Assembly (NCBI RefSeq): GCF_030272615.1
Contig: NC_081406.1
Coordinates: 262,972,624 to 263,036,623 of the forward strand
Source of the DNA: Cryptomeria japonica
Lineage: Eukaryota; Streptophyta; Pinopsida; Cupressales; Cupressaceae
DNA length: 64,000 bases
Reading direction: 5' to 3'
Part shown: positions 22,609 to 34,221 of the stretch, piece after piece
Position numbering within the stretch: position 1 is the stretch's first letter
Layout of the letters: every line of letters begins with the position of its first letter
The notes under the pieces: model-generated
What the model saw: the letters and a program-made list of their open reading frames with translations, nothing else
What the model was told of the DNA's origin: nothing
Database searches by the model: none
Program-made: the position numbers and the translations under genes

Positions 22609-22674
22609 TATATACATGAAATATAACTTAAAGTATAAGTCACTTATACTTAAATGTTATATTTCATGTATATA
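22609..22674. repeat. Near-perfect 66-bp palindrome with 1-nt loop
   Basis: The left arm 22609-22640 (TATATACATGAAATATAAC...) pairs with 22642-22674 around a single C, with about two mismatches and one indel. It lies inside the hAT element. Confidence 0.85.
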
Positions 22675-22890
22675 TTCTGATGAAGAGAATGAGACTGACT
22701 CGAAAAAAAAAAAGATAATTTTTTGACGTGTTTGGGCCTCTTTTTTTAATGCAGCCGAGTTTTTGTGAAAAACTCGCCAAAAACTCGCCAAAAACTCGCC
22801 AAATAAAAGTTGTAAAAACTCGCCCTGAAGAAAAACTTGCGAGTTTTTATCTCCTTGACGAGTTTTTGGCGAGTAGTCCAACTTGAAGCA

Positions 22891-24053
22891 TGTATTCATA
22901 TGTGCCTTAAATGAAAGTATGTGTGTGTTGTACAAAAAATGCATAAATTATGGACAACTATTTCTCCCAAAATAGACATAGTCATAAAACAATATTATCT
23001 CTGCCCAAAGTATTTTCAGACGACTCAAGACTATTCCCGAACCCTTACAAATGATTTTGCCTCCACTTTTTAAGGCAAAAATGAAACTACATGTTGATAT
23101 GAAGGAGAAGTGTGCCTTGGGTTTGATGAATAGTGCACTAAATGCAACCTCGTGTGACATTTGGGAGTGCCCATCATCAACATGTCACAATTCAAATCTG
23201 TGTCAACTTGGAGATATTTGCTCTTGGAACTCCTTATGTAGCGGATTTTCAATCACAATTGAAGATTTCCCTTTGATTGGCAAAAATGACACAAAAACGG
23301 TGTGGTAGATACTTTTGTCAGCAATCTGGCACGTTCCTAGCATTTTGTCAACAGTTTGCAGTTGACTAGGAACACAATGTGGGGCTCTAAGGATTCCTGG
23401 AATACCCAAAACCTCTAACGCTTCTTTTCACTTTCTTCTTTTTCTTTATTACCTTCGTAGCTAGCCATTGGGGCTTGGCCATTACTTAGGAACTAATTGA
23501 TAGTTTCAAGGGTTCTTGGAACACCTGGATCCTTAAATGCTTCATTGTCTTCTTCACCACTTCCTTTTTGCTCCGTTAGGGGTTCATTGGGAATCAAGAA
23601 CTCTGTCGAGGGTTCTCAAGGTTCTAGGAACCACTCCTAAATATGTTTGGATCTATACTTAACCATTTCTCTCTAAAATTTACCAAATTGAAAATAGAAG
23701 TGCCTTTTTAATCCCTCTTGAGGGTGAATTTAAGATTTACAAACATTGCTCGCTTTTGCCTTGTTAGGGTTTTGACCCCATTAGGAACCATGACTTGTAC
23801 AATTTGGCTCTTTGTGGTTGCTAGGGATGGTTCTAGGAATAGATGTCAGCATCAATGGTTGTTCCATGAACGTTTGGAACTTGCTGATAACTTTGTTGAA
23901 AGCCTTCATTGTAACTTGGGCCTAAATTGGAAATAGTCGAGGTTCATAGAGTTCTTGGAACACTTGATCCTTTGATTCACAAAGAGTGTTCCATTTTCAT
24001 TTTTCACTAGCAACACTCACCCTATCAAGGATTGTCAGAGAGTTGGTGATCGG
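22891..24053. other. Intron sequence between the hAT element and B, no gene recognised
   Basis: Several short overlapping ORFs on both strands (for example 23051-23308 and 23203-23409) have no recognisable motif. Phrases like GGTTCTTGGAACACCTGGATCC recur loosely at 23500-23950, suggesting a decayed repeat. Confidence 0.35.
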
Positions 24054-24924
24054 GGAAGTGTTGACGTGTATTTTATACACCATCATACACAGAATAAAAT
24101 ACCAATAGGCATCTTATCCTCTCTTGAGAAAATAGTCTCTAACTGCTGAAGATCTGCATAAAGGATCAGTTAGGTAGACTCCAAGGTTCTTTTAGTAGGG
24201 TCTCTACGTGTGGACAAGCTTTTTAGTGGTATGATGTGATTTGCTGTTTCCTCCAAGGGGCCTTACGTATTCCAAAAGTTCAAAAATTTTCTAAACTAAA
24301 GAAACTTTCAAAAATAGCAAAAGGAGTAGGGTTTAAAAGAGGTCTAATCTAGCCTAACCCTATGAATGACTTAGTATGGATGAGACTTGGCAAGATTCAA
24401 CCAACTTCAATTTTGCCATAAGATAACAACTCAATTGAAATTAGTGCGATCTTCTAAGGTAATAAAATGATACTCAATACATCAAAGATCAAGGACACTA
24501 CTACGAAGGTACATATCCAAGATACAATAATGATTGAAGATTAAAGGACTCAATGTATTCTCCAGTCGACCACGCAAGGCGTTCCTACAATCAGCAAGAA
24601 GCTAGTGGTTTGGATTACGAATTCTACCAAATATCAAATCTCACACTTAGTCTTTCAAATTAACAAACTACTTTGATTGAGCACGATTCAAGTAGATCAA
24701 ACAACCATGAAGATAACTCAAGAAATTTGCAACAAAACACCATAACTTCAATATTTTATTGATTTCCAAGTCATCATATACAACAATTGCTTGAATTTCT
24801 TTCTTCAAAACTCAATCTTGCTACAAAATAAAATTGCTTCTAACTCTAATCTCTCTTACATCAACTATTGACTATTACTCTATTCCTCTATTACACTATT
24901 ATCCAATGAAATGAAAAATGGGGG

Positions 24925-25014
24925 TATAAATAGCATCCCCGATTACAATGAAAGGTCCAGATTGAAAGTAAATCAACGGACAAGATCATGACACCTAAAC
25001 CCTTATTAGGGTTT
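24925..25014 (-). promoter_or_regulatory. Second (LTR core) promoter of B: telo-box palindrome plus TATA
   Basis: AAACCCTTATTAGGGTTT at 24997-25014 and TATAAATA at 24925-24932 (plus-strand letters), spaced 65 bp as in A. It lies downstream of the ORF and about 0.87 kb before the LTR end. Confidence 0.6.
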
Positions 25015-25116
25015 GTTACAAATGACCTCCTTTTTACTGAACAATATTAAATACATAGCCAAATATTAAATTTGGCACAAAAACCTAGGAGGTATCAACC
25101 AATGAGAAATAAGATG

Positions 25117-28100
25117 TCATGTCATCTGTAACAACCTTTCATCTAGAATCTTATTCCCTTTCCAATTCTCTTTCTTAGCATATGCAATGAATTTTGTCAC
25201 GATTCCTTCAATTTCTGTGATTGGAATCTCGGGAAGATTCTTCATACTCTCTTCTAAGTGGATGACCTGATCGAATGCATCTAGAAGAGTTGCGTCCCAT
25301 GAAGGTTCAAGTTCCTTCGTTCTGTCAATCAGGAGCATGGTGGAAAACATCTGATCATACTGCTCATCTGTAACATCTGCGTCCTTGCAAAAGATGATCT
25401 TGATTCTATCCTCAAATTCCTGCATATCCACATCTGTCTCGACCTCGATCCTTCTGCCAAGAATGGTACGAAGTACCTCAAATACTCTGTCCTGGATCGG
25501 ATTAATCACCTCCTCAACTTGACCACATCTAACACTGATGTCTTCAAAGAAAACATTCTTCATATGGAGTAAGGTTGACCACTGAAACAAACTGTGAGAA
25601 TCACCTTCCAAGATCTTCTCCTGCGCTAAAATTCTCCTTGATGTATGTCTTATAACTTTCAAGACAGGAATGATAACGTCCTTGGTATGGGCAAATGCAG
25701 CTACTGTTATCATCAATTTGTGGATTATCTCAAGAACTTGGATGGCCTGATGAATGATCTTCATCATCCTTGTAACAAACTCTATAGCCACTGTATGAGA
25801 TCTATCCATCCAACTACATGTACGTTGAACCAGGTTCCTGAATCTTTCTACTTCGTTGATTGATTGAAGTGGCAATGCTTGTACTGGTGATCTAACTGGA
25901 TCCTGACGTCCCAAAGGTTCATTGATGTGACTGAAATACGTCCTCCATGCACCGACCTCTCTCTCAAGCTTTCTATTTTTTTCTACTTCTTCTCTAAGCT
26001 TGTCCTTCAATGCCTCAAATGTGTCGGTGGCATCATCCATTGTCTGCTCTGCAGTGGATGGTCCTAACTCAATTGTCTGAATATCATAATCCTCTGCTAG
26101 GATCTCACCCTCATATTTGTCTGCTGCCGGTGTAGCTATCTGCAGTTTTCTGGATCCAGTCTCATCTCGAATCATCTTGGACATCTTTGTAGCCTTCTTC
26201 TTCCCTGTTACTTCATGTGAACATCCAACAAGGCTCTCTAAATCAATTGCGTTGTCTTCGTCCTCTACTACGATCACCTTAGTCAATCTTTCCTTCAACC
26301 AATCTGGGATATTCGATCTTGTCTCTTGAACTTGAATCTCTTTATGTACCATTTCTTCTTCTCTGGGAGGAGATGTCATTTCATTATCTTCTTCTAACTC
26401 ATAGTCCTGGAGAGATCCATCTGACGAACCATGCTGTGCCTGTCCTTCCTCCTGCCTGTCATTTTGTACCATAGACTCCATGGACTCTTCCACTTGAATT
26501 GTTCTATTCTCTGGTCTAGAAGAAGTACCTGGTGTTCGATCTTTGTTGGCACTTTGCTTTTTCTTGGAAGACTCTTTCTTTTCTGACCTTTCTTTTCTCT
26601 TCGAACCTCTTGGATGGAGATTGCCTTCACTGGCACATCGAAGGTTACCTTCACCTGAATTCCTAGGATTAGGATTGCCTTCACTCACACTAGCTCCACC
26701 TTCGGCTGATTTCTCTTCCAAAGTAAAAGACATAGCTATGCCTTGCTCTCTCAACTTCTGATGCTGAACGTCTACCCATCTGCGAGTACAAGACAAGACT
26801 GGTGCCATCAAAGCATCTAAATCCACGACCTCAGGCTCATTCCAATCCAACCTTATTGTTTTGCTTTCTCTATCATAGGAAGACTGGATATGTCTGCCGT
26901 TGTCCTGAGCTTGGTCGGCCACTCTGTAAATCCTGCATTTCCTGATGAAATCCAAAGGCAATCTAGAATGCATCTTTCGTTTCACTTCAAGATCATCTAG
27001 GAGGTTCATCATAAAATCTTCAATCTGGTGCTCATGTCTAAATCTTTTGCCGACTGTCTCCTCTAAATGTCCATGTGGATCAAAGCTTTCTCTCCAAGCA
27101 AAAGATGAAAAAGAATACAAGGCTAACTCCTTCTCTGCGTTATCCATGGTTAAAACATTAGGACAAACCTCAACTGAATTACCCAAAATAATAGGTACTT
27201 GGACTCCATTCTAATGTCTGTGTCTGAATGCCTTCGCATATGCTGCTAACTGCCTTGTTACTTCAAGTAACACAATTCTGTCTGTCGGATACCTCGGCAA
27301 CATGTATGGAGGTAAAGGACATCCATGCACTCTAATGTAAGTGAACTTGGGAAACTGAATGAACCAAGCACCGTACCTCTTGATGAATTCCTGGGCATCC
27401 TGGGATAATCTGTTGTGAATTCCACCTTGCAACGTCCTCGTGATGTTCATCGTGAAGGTATCATTAACTAACTTGTAGTTTTTCCCTGGCGGATGATGCA
27501 AGTAGGCATAAGAATCACAAGCTCTGACCTCGCCGGGTCCTCTTCCAATCACTCCTCTGTGAGGTAGTCCTGCGTACTCAACACTCCTGATCAAAGCATA
27601 GATGACATATGAACTCATGTGGAAAGACTTAGTAGCCCTGAGTCTCCTCAACTGTACGTCTAAACAATGGCTAATCATCCTAGCCCAATGTATCGTACCT
27701 TTACCCTGAACAATTACCTGGATGAAGTAAAACATCCACTTCTCAAAATAGAAGGCATGAGGTGCTCCTGTAACTCGGTTGAGCATGGTAATCAAATCTC
27801 TGTACTCCTCCTAGAAATCAATCCTGTGCGGTGTGTTCGGGATCTTGCTTAAACGGGGACGACTCTTGAGTAGCCAGTTCTTGTTGATTATGCTTAGGCA
27901 AGCATCTGGATCATCATCGTACATTGATCTGGCTCCTTCTATGCTCTTGTATATCATGTCCCTGTGCTCTGGAAGATGGAAAGCTTCACTTATAGCTTCC
28001 TCTGAAAGGTACGCCAAAGTGTTTCCCTCATTGGACACGATCGTCCTGGACTGTGGATTATAGTGACGGGCACACTCGATCATCAACTCGTGGCATTGAA

Positions 28101-28338
28101 CAGCTGGAGGAAAACCGGCCGCCTTAATGATGCCACTCTCTATTATTCTTCGGGCGACAGGTGATGGCTTGCCGATGTAAGGGACCTCTCGAAACTTCTT
28201 TGTGCTAAAGTTCCCCAAGTTGGTATCTCCAATGTTGCTCCATTTTGACACGATCTTGGTCTCCACTTCTTCGGTCTTCTGATCTTCTTTCATGAGAGCT
28301 GAGCGACTGGTGGATGCTCCCGCCTTTGGGGTCGCCAT
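25117..28338 (-). pseudogene. Giant-LTR ORF, copy B: unknown protein of about 1,073 codons, nearly intact
   Basis: One continuous frame from MATPKAGAS (28338) to the stop at 25117, interrupted by only two TAG codons: 27811-27813, where A has CAG, and 27211-27213, where A has glycine. Blocks match A in order: KWSNIGDTNLGNF, ESGIIKAAGFPPA, CARHYNPQSRTIVS, FEKWMFYFIQV, YGAWFIQFPKFTYIRVHG, YPTDRIVLLEVTRQ, then a basic stretch (KRKERSEKKESSKKK), acidic region, coiled coil (FEALKDKLREEVEKNRKLER) and helical end. B has extra copies of an S-EGN-HPRG unit before the basic stretch. I recognise no family. With two point stops in about 3.2 kb, it has decayed little, which suggests a fairly recent insertion or past selection. 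Confidence 0.8.
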
Positions 28339-28340
28339 AC

Positions 28341-28536
28341 CTACACAACATTTCATTATGAGAATAGATTTTGCAATGAATAACGTAGATTAGAGAGATA
28401 AATTTTTAGGAAACCTTATGATAAGTCTCTAGAGTTATCATTTCCTAAAAATAACGATTGAGCTAAGGAAATTCAAAATTCAAAATTCAAAATATGACGA
28501 TCAACAAATAAAGCAATAAAAATCAAATCGCCATAC
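28341..28536 (-). other. Predicted 5'-leader intron of the B ORF
   Basis: Minus-strand donor GAG|GTATGGCG at 28536 and acceptor TTGTGTAG at 28341, 196 bp, ending two bases before the ATG. Placement and splice sites match A. Confidence 0.55.
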
Positions 28537-29214
28537 CTCAATAGAGAGCTAACTCTAGAATGCAAAAAGAATAAAATTGCCTAGGCAAAATCGAGGTATA
28601 AATGATCTTCAACGTTATCTCCTCAAGAAATCAATTTCGCCACCTTTGTCTTCAACGTAATCTTTCAAGTTCGCCTTTGGCGTGACCCTCAAGTCTTGGC
28701 AAATTCGCTCTAATGAAGATCTTCAAATATCGCACCACCTTGGAAGTATTAGCGCCACCTTTGGATTGAATGGAAATTCGCACTTCTTCAAACACACTTC
28801 GCACTTTCTTTGTCTTCCTCAATATCGCATGTAAGATAAGTAAAATGATTATGTGAAAATGACAATTTCACCCTCCATATATAGCGCTTGCACCTCTCCA
28901 TTTATCAAGGCCGACTTGGAAAATATAGCAATTTTAAAATGATTTTTTAATTAAATAATAAGACCGACCTCCATATCAAAGCGCCCCAATCGATTTTTTT
29001 TTTTTTATGATTAATTAATAATTAATTAAATGCCTTTCGTTTTTTAATTAATAAATTTCGATTTTTAAACCAAGGCAAAATAATTAATAAATGCAAAACG
29101 CCATATTAAATGCCAATTAAATAGGATTTTAAATTTTATCGAACTTCAGCATTAAAATGAATTCAAAGAGGTTAATTTGGCACCAAAATTTTGAAAATGA
29201 AGTGGACGTACCTC

Positions 29215-30830
29215 ATTGCCCTGGTCCCTTGGAGAGGGACAGGGGCGATTCACCATTTTTGTCATGATTCTTGCGTTTTCAACGTTCAACTCCTTCATTT
29301 CCATGTTCAAAATCGATCATCTTGTTGGGTTCTTCGAATTAGATTGCCTCGCATGTGTGCATGAGTGTCTTTAGATGTATCATCGCCCTTGTCCCTTGGA
29401 GAGGGACAGGAGCGATCCTAAAGTTTTCGCTTGAAATTCTTGCATCTTTGATCTTCGAACTTCCATTGCTAGGCGAATAACATCGTTGCTAGTCCATTCC
29501 ACGCACGTCCCACTTGCTTTCATGAGGTGTTTGGATGTTATAAGGATCATCGCCCTTGTCCCTTGGAGAGGGACAGGAGCGGTCCATGTTTTTTCTCCGT
29601 TTTGAGCTCAAGTTGGTAACATTTAACCTTGGTTCATCGTTTATTGCCTTCGAAATAACGTCTTTTATCTCGTCCATCCTCGCCTTGCCTTGACTTTGAA
29701 GGAGTATAGAGTGTTGTTGATGAAATCGCTTTGGTCCTTGTCCAAAGGACAGGAGCGATATGGACTCCTTAGCTTGATTGATAACGTTTGGACGTTCAAA
29801 ACTCTTGCATGTCATTCTCAAAAGACGTCTTGAACCCTTTACAACCTTGTGAAGCCTTGACTTGGCATGAACTTGAAGCAAAATGAAGAGTCTTAAGTAA
29901 ATCGCCCTGGTCCCTTGGAGAGGGACAGGAGCGATATGGTCTCTGTGTTCAATTTGATGATCATTTTACGTTCGAAATCCTTGTATATCACCCTCCGATC
30001 ATACCATGGACCCTCTACGATCTTGCAAAACCTTGACCCTACGTGATTCTTGCATGAGTTGGCCAATATACCTAATATCGCCTTGGTCCCTTCCTGCAGG
30101 ACAGGAGCGAACTGGGTCTTAGAGTGCAAATTTCTTCAATGTGATGACCTTGGTAACTTGTGCTCGATGAAGATGCCTTGAAACGTTCTTGCCACCCTTC
30201 GTCTTGACTTGGATCGGTTTTAAACTTGAGTGAGAAGCAATATAACCACTGTATCGCCCTGGTCCCTTGGAGAGGGACAGGAGCGATCTCGCTCTTGTGG
30301 TCTTCATTCCACTTCGTTAGCTTCCAAATTTATATTCAACGGATTAGTCATGCTCCACTCCATTCATTCATGCCCTGGGATCGATTGAAACTGGACAAGA
30401 AAATCATTTATAACAAAAATCGCTCTGGTCCCTTGGAGAGGGACAGGAGCGAACTAGGCATTTCGGGACCCTTATGGACGTTTCAAAATCTTCAATTTAT
30501 ATTCAATGAGTTCATTTCACTGTCTTCCTTGCCACCAAACATGAACTTGACTTGATCTTGGCCTGGATTTTGCCCAATGAAGAATATCGCTCTGGTCCCT
30601 GGGAGAGGGACAGGAGCTATAACATACTTCGCCCTGGTCCCTTCCGGAGGGACAGGAGCGATTTTAGCATTCTGGGTCATTCTTCTTCATATTTGCACTT
30701 CAAATTATATTCATCTGATAAAACATCTCCCTTTGGACCTCTTCAAATCGTCAAGTCGTCGAAATCTCGCAAGGACAAAGCAAAATTGGGTTTGTAGCTC
30801 CGGTCCTTCACTGAGGGACAGGAGCGATTT
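29215..30830 (-). repeat. Array of 11 palindromic repeats, usual spacing 157-178 bp (element B)
   Basis: The same core as in A, at 29215, 29393, 29550, 29726, 29902, 30078, 30253, 30420, 30597, 30629 and 30795. Most steps are 157-178 bp; one extra copy lies only 32 bp after its neighbour. The usual inner stem is GTCCCT/AGGGAC. The copy at 29726 has GTCCTT/AAGGAC, a change on both arms that keeps pairing. Confidence 0.9.
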
Positions 30831-31278
30831 TGCTCCTACAGGCCAAAATAACATGATTTTTCACATTTTAACACTTCACAAGGCGAAAACAAATCATTTC
30901 CAATGCCTAGGATCAAAATCAAAAAGGGTCAAAATTTGGCCAAAAATATTCAATCAGACAAAAATTCACATTTCATCTTCAACACTTAGACAAATTAAAG
31001 CTCTGCATCAACATTCCAATTGAAAATTAGACCATTCTGGCGAATTCATTGCATTCAAAATTTGCATCCTTCGAAAGGAAGCTCAAAAAGCTCTCAAAAT
31101 GACTGGATTTTGGCCTGAAAAGACAGAAGTTAAAACCCTAAGGCTCGACCCTAAATCCAGACGACTGACTGACTAACAAAATCCTAAAAACGAAAGCGAA
31201 AACAAACGAAAAAAACGAGCAAAAAGAGGGGGTCCCCATTTGCGATGGGGCGATGTGTGAAATGGTCACAACAGGAAG

Positions 31279-31640
31279 CAAGGCAACTCATGCCCAAAAT
31301 AGTGAAAGAGAAGGATGGCCATGAAAACGCCAAAAGGTTCGCACTTATTTGGCAATAAAATTTGGCAAGAGATCGATGATTGGGGAAGCCATATACCTTA
31401 TGCTTGGAATGGTAAGTAAGTTAGGTGAAGTTCAAAATGTTGAAAGGCTAAGTTGCTAGTTTTGGTATAGGATTAGGTATAGGTACATGGTTTTGGTATA
31501 TTGGTATAATAAAATTCATTTTTTCTTGGGTATGATTGTACATATTATGTGTAAAAAATTTAAAAAACATATAGAATTGTAAATACATTTGATAGTATGA
31601 TACTTTATTATTGATCAATGGTAGCGATAAAGATGATAAA
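31279..31640. other. Intron sequence, AT-rich, no gene
   Basis: The sequence between element B and the inverted-repeat/LINE unit has no convincing ORF. Confidence 0.35.
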
Positions 31641-33234
31641 GATAAATGCCAATTGATCAAAATTTCAATATTATGTGGCATGTTAATGGGCTTGTTTGGG
31701 TTTATCTGGATTCCTGCAACGTGAAGGTGGTAGAGTGCTCCAAACCAAGGGAAGGATGGTATAAAATAAACTCTGATGGGGCTTCAAAGGGCAATCCAGG
31801 ACTGTTGGGGCCTGGATATGTGGCGTGGGATTGGGAGGGTAATGTTGTAGCAATTAGAGCCTCAAAACTATCAGAGGGAATGAATAATGAAGTTGAGGCA
31901 CGAACAACTATTGAAGCATTAAAAATGGTAAAAAAATTGGGCCTTTCGAAAATACAACTTGAAGGAGACTCTTTGATTATCATAAATGCCATTAAAAAGG
32001 GTGAATTCATGCTTGAAATTTAAACAAATATGTATTCGTTGCCAAGCATTTAATACAAACTTTCGATGAATTTGAAATTGGGCATATGATGAGGTCAAGA
32101 AATGATGTGGCTGACAGGTTGTTTAAGTGGGCATTGTCACTAAATGAGTTGAATGGTACGGTGGAGGTTTTTGAGATCTCAAGCTCGATCTTTGAATTGG
32201 TATAGTACGTTGGCATCTTCAGAATGCATTAATGAAAGGGTGTGGTGGCGGGGTGATGTGACACGGGTTGCCAGGGTGATAAATAAATCCTGTAGAGATT
32301 GCACTTGGTGTTCACAAACAAAGATAGGTGGCAATTGCAAATGCAATACAACATGGAGGCCACCTTTTCATTGATAACATCAAAGCAACTCACGTTTTTG
32401 GGTAAAATCACAAAGAAGAGAATGAAAAATCTCTTCAAATTTGAAGAGGACATTTTCATATAGATCATGGAGATACTTCTCGGTGAAGAATTCTTGATGA
32501 TAGAACATAGATACAAAACATTGTGTCAATGGTGGCGGCGTGGGGGTTGGAGGTTGGCTAGAAAGAAGTCGAGTGGGTTTTGAAGGGTTGTGTGGAGAAT
32601 AACTGGTTGTATGGCTTGCAATTGGTGCTAGAGCGAGTGATTTCGCGAGTAGGATTTATGCCTACGAAGGTGGCTAAGGGCACAGATGAGGAGACTCCTC
32701 AACAGTTGATGTCGTTTATTCCTTGGGCGAAGGGGACTAATAAGGATGAATGCTAGGTATAGGCATACATTGGATGAGATTCGCTGAAGCACTTCCTATG
32801 GGAGAACGAGAGCAAGCAAAAGGCAAGAGGAAGGCGGGGGTGATGGAGGAACCAGATAAAGGGTTTGAGTTGAAAGATCAATGGGTGAATGTGCCACTCA
32901 AAGTGTTGAGGACGAAATGAAATGTTAATCTCTGTATTTTTTGTTTAAAGCTGGCTTTTGGTAGTTTCATTATTGATTGTTATATGTTTTAACTGTTAAA
33001 GATATTAATGGGTGTATAGGGCAGGATACTGGGTAGGTGGTGGTAGGTTTTGGGCTCCATTTTCGGAGCAATTTTGGTGCTGTTTTTTGATGATGGAAAG
33101 TTGAGACTTTAACTTCTGTACTTTTGTTTTGAATATTAATAAAATGCATATTATTACCGACCAAAAAAATTAATTTCAATTCTATGTCATATATCATAAT
33201 ATTGAAATTTTGAACTATCAATTGGCATTTATCC
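31641..33234 (+). mobile_element. LINE 3'-end remnant between short inverted repeats
   Basis: An RNase H-like fragment (31720-32170) is followed by a probable C-terminus ending KDQWVNVPLKVLRTK at about 32918. An untranslated stretch then ends in ATTAATAAAATGCATATT and an A-run at about 33170. This is typical of a plant LINE 3' end. Inverted-repeat arms 31641-31675 and 33195-33234 enclose it. Confidence 0.6.
31646..32170 (+). pseudogene. RNase H-like domain of a non-LTR retrotransposon
   Basis: The frame 31646-32023 encodes REGWYKINSDGASKGNPG, then NNEVEARTTIEALKMVKKLG and IQLEGDSLIIINAIK. These are the DGAxxGNPG, E and D blocks of the RVT_3 type RNase H found at the end of plant LINE polyproteins. 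After a frameshift near 32010, FDEFEIGHMMRSRNDVADRL supplies the C-terminal part (RxxNxxAD). The first codons are not homologous and the start is not genuine. No reverse transcriptase lies upstream, consistent with 5' truncation. Catalytic acidic residues are kept, but the frame is broken. Confidence 0.75.
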
Positions 33235-34221
33235 TTCTTTCCATTCTTGTCACAGATTAAATCTTTGCCATAGTATTCTTTTGTCATTAGTTTGCAACCC
33301 ACCCACCTGTAAAAAGATTCAACCTCTGCAAGGCTTACTACATAGCTTCTTCAACCACTTTAGTCCAATGCTTGGTTGAATCAAGGCCATGGATGTAATA
33401 CTCATTGCCCACCAAAGACCATGTTGCTGGATGGACAAATCCATTCTTAGAGAAGAAGTTGTAATCCTCCCATTTTTAGAGGCTCTCGATTTTATAGCTA
33501 ATCCTTGATAGAAATAGGTCTTGTAGCTACAAGAAATCGCTTAGAAACTTTTGTATGGAATGTTGGTCTTTCATTGTCGCATATGAATGTAGATTTATCA
33601 CATGGGTTTTGCCTTAAAGTGACATCTCCAGGATCAATGGATATATTTGGTTTGGAAATTTTGTGCAAGAGGAAGTTAGAAAACATGTCTTTTTGTGGTT
33701 TGTTAATAGCTACTTCTGTTTTGTTCTCAAATGAGTTTTTCCTGCCTAGGACTATTGTGTAGGTTAGGGTTTCTTAATACATTCTTTCATGCTTAATTGC
33801 CAGGGAAGAAGCCCCAGTATCCAATTTTCTCTTTGCAACCTCATTCTGTATCCATATTCTTGTTTTTCTCACATACAATCATACTCAATCACAACTTCCT
33901 TTAAGGGCCATGTTGAGGGTATAACTGGATGGCTGTGGCACTATAAAATACCAATCCAAAATTTCTCCAAAATTTTTCTCGTCTTTCATGCCAAAACATA
34001 ACCTGGAGGGTATTAATGCAAAAGCATGAGGACACATTCAGAAGACTCATTCTACTTTGGGACAAGACACCAAGTTTGTCACGAAAATAAGGCATGGAAG
34101 AAAGGTAGGATTACCAAACCACTAAAACTCCCTCCTAATATCTCTCTAAACCACTCTCCAACTTTCACTAAACTATGACAACCAATAGGGCCAAAACCGT
34201 CATTTTGGACTTCTAGCAAGA
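33235..34221. other. Intron sequence, no gene recognised
   Basis: Short ORFs (33505-33762, 33498-33686 and others) overlap on both strands and lack known motifs. Confidence 0.35.

Larger units (their letters stand above)
21404..22890 (-). mobile_element. Internally deleted hAT element with TIRs and 8-bp target duplication
   Basis: TTGAAGCA flanks the element at 21404-21411 and 22883-22890, the 8-bp duplication typical of hAT transposons. The body 21412-22882 (1,471 bp) has terminal inverted repeats: left TAGTTGAACTACTCACC, right (reverse complement) GTTGGACTACTCGCC. Subterminal AACTCGCCAAAAACTCG motifs are repeated at both ends. Only the C-terminal transposase exon is retained, so the element was non-autonomous. 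Confidence 0.8.
24054..31278 (-). mobile_element. Element B: giant solo-LTR-like insertion (7,215 bp) carrying a long ORF
   Basis: The body 24059-31273 starts TGTTGACG and ends GTCACAACA, flanked by perfect GGAAG duplications at 24054-24058 and 31274-31278. It is colinear with A over its whole length: palindromic array, TATA, leader intron, ORF, telo-box/TATA promoter and LTR end, all on the minus strand. As in A, there is no second LTR, primer site or gag-pol. A and B are separate insertions, 3.3 kb apart and in the same orientation. Confidence 0.85.

Noticed and set aside
13138-31273. A and B as the 5' and 3' LTRs of one very long element with 20710-24058 as its interior
   Set aside because: Each has its own perfect and different 5-bp duplication (TTCCC, GGAAG). 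The sequence between them has no primer site, polypurine tract or gag-pol, only a hAT element with its own duplication.
31646-32023. Stand-alone host RNase H gene
   Set aside because: The frame breaks near 32010, the N-terminus is not homologous, and the downstream A-tail and layout are those of a LINE 3' end.
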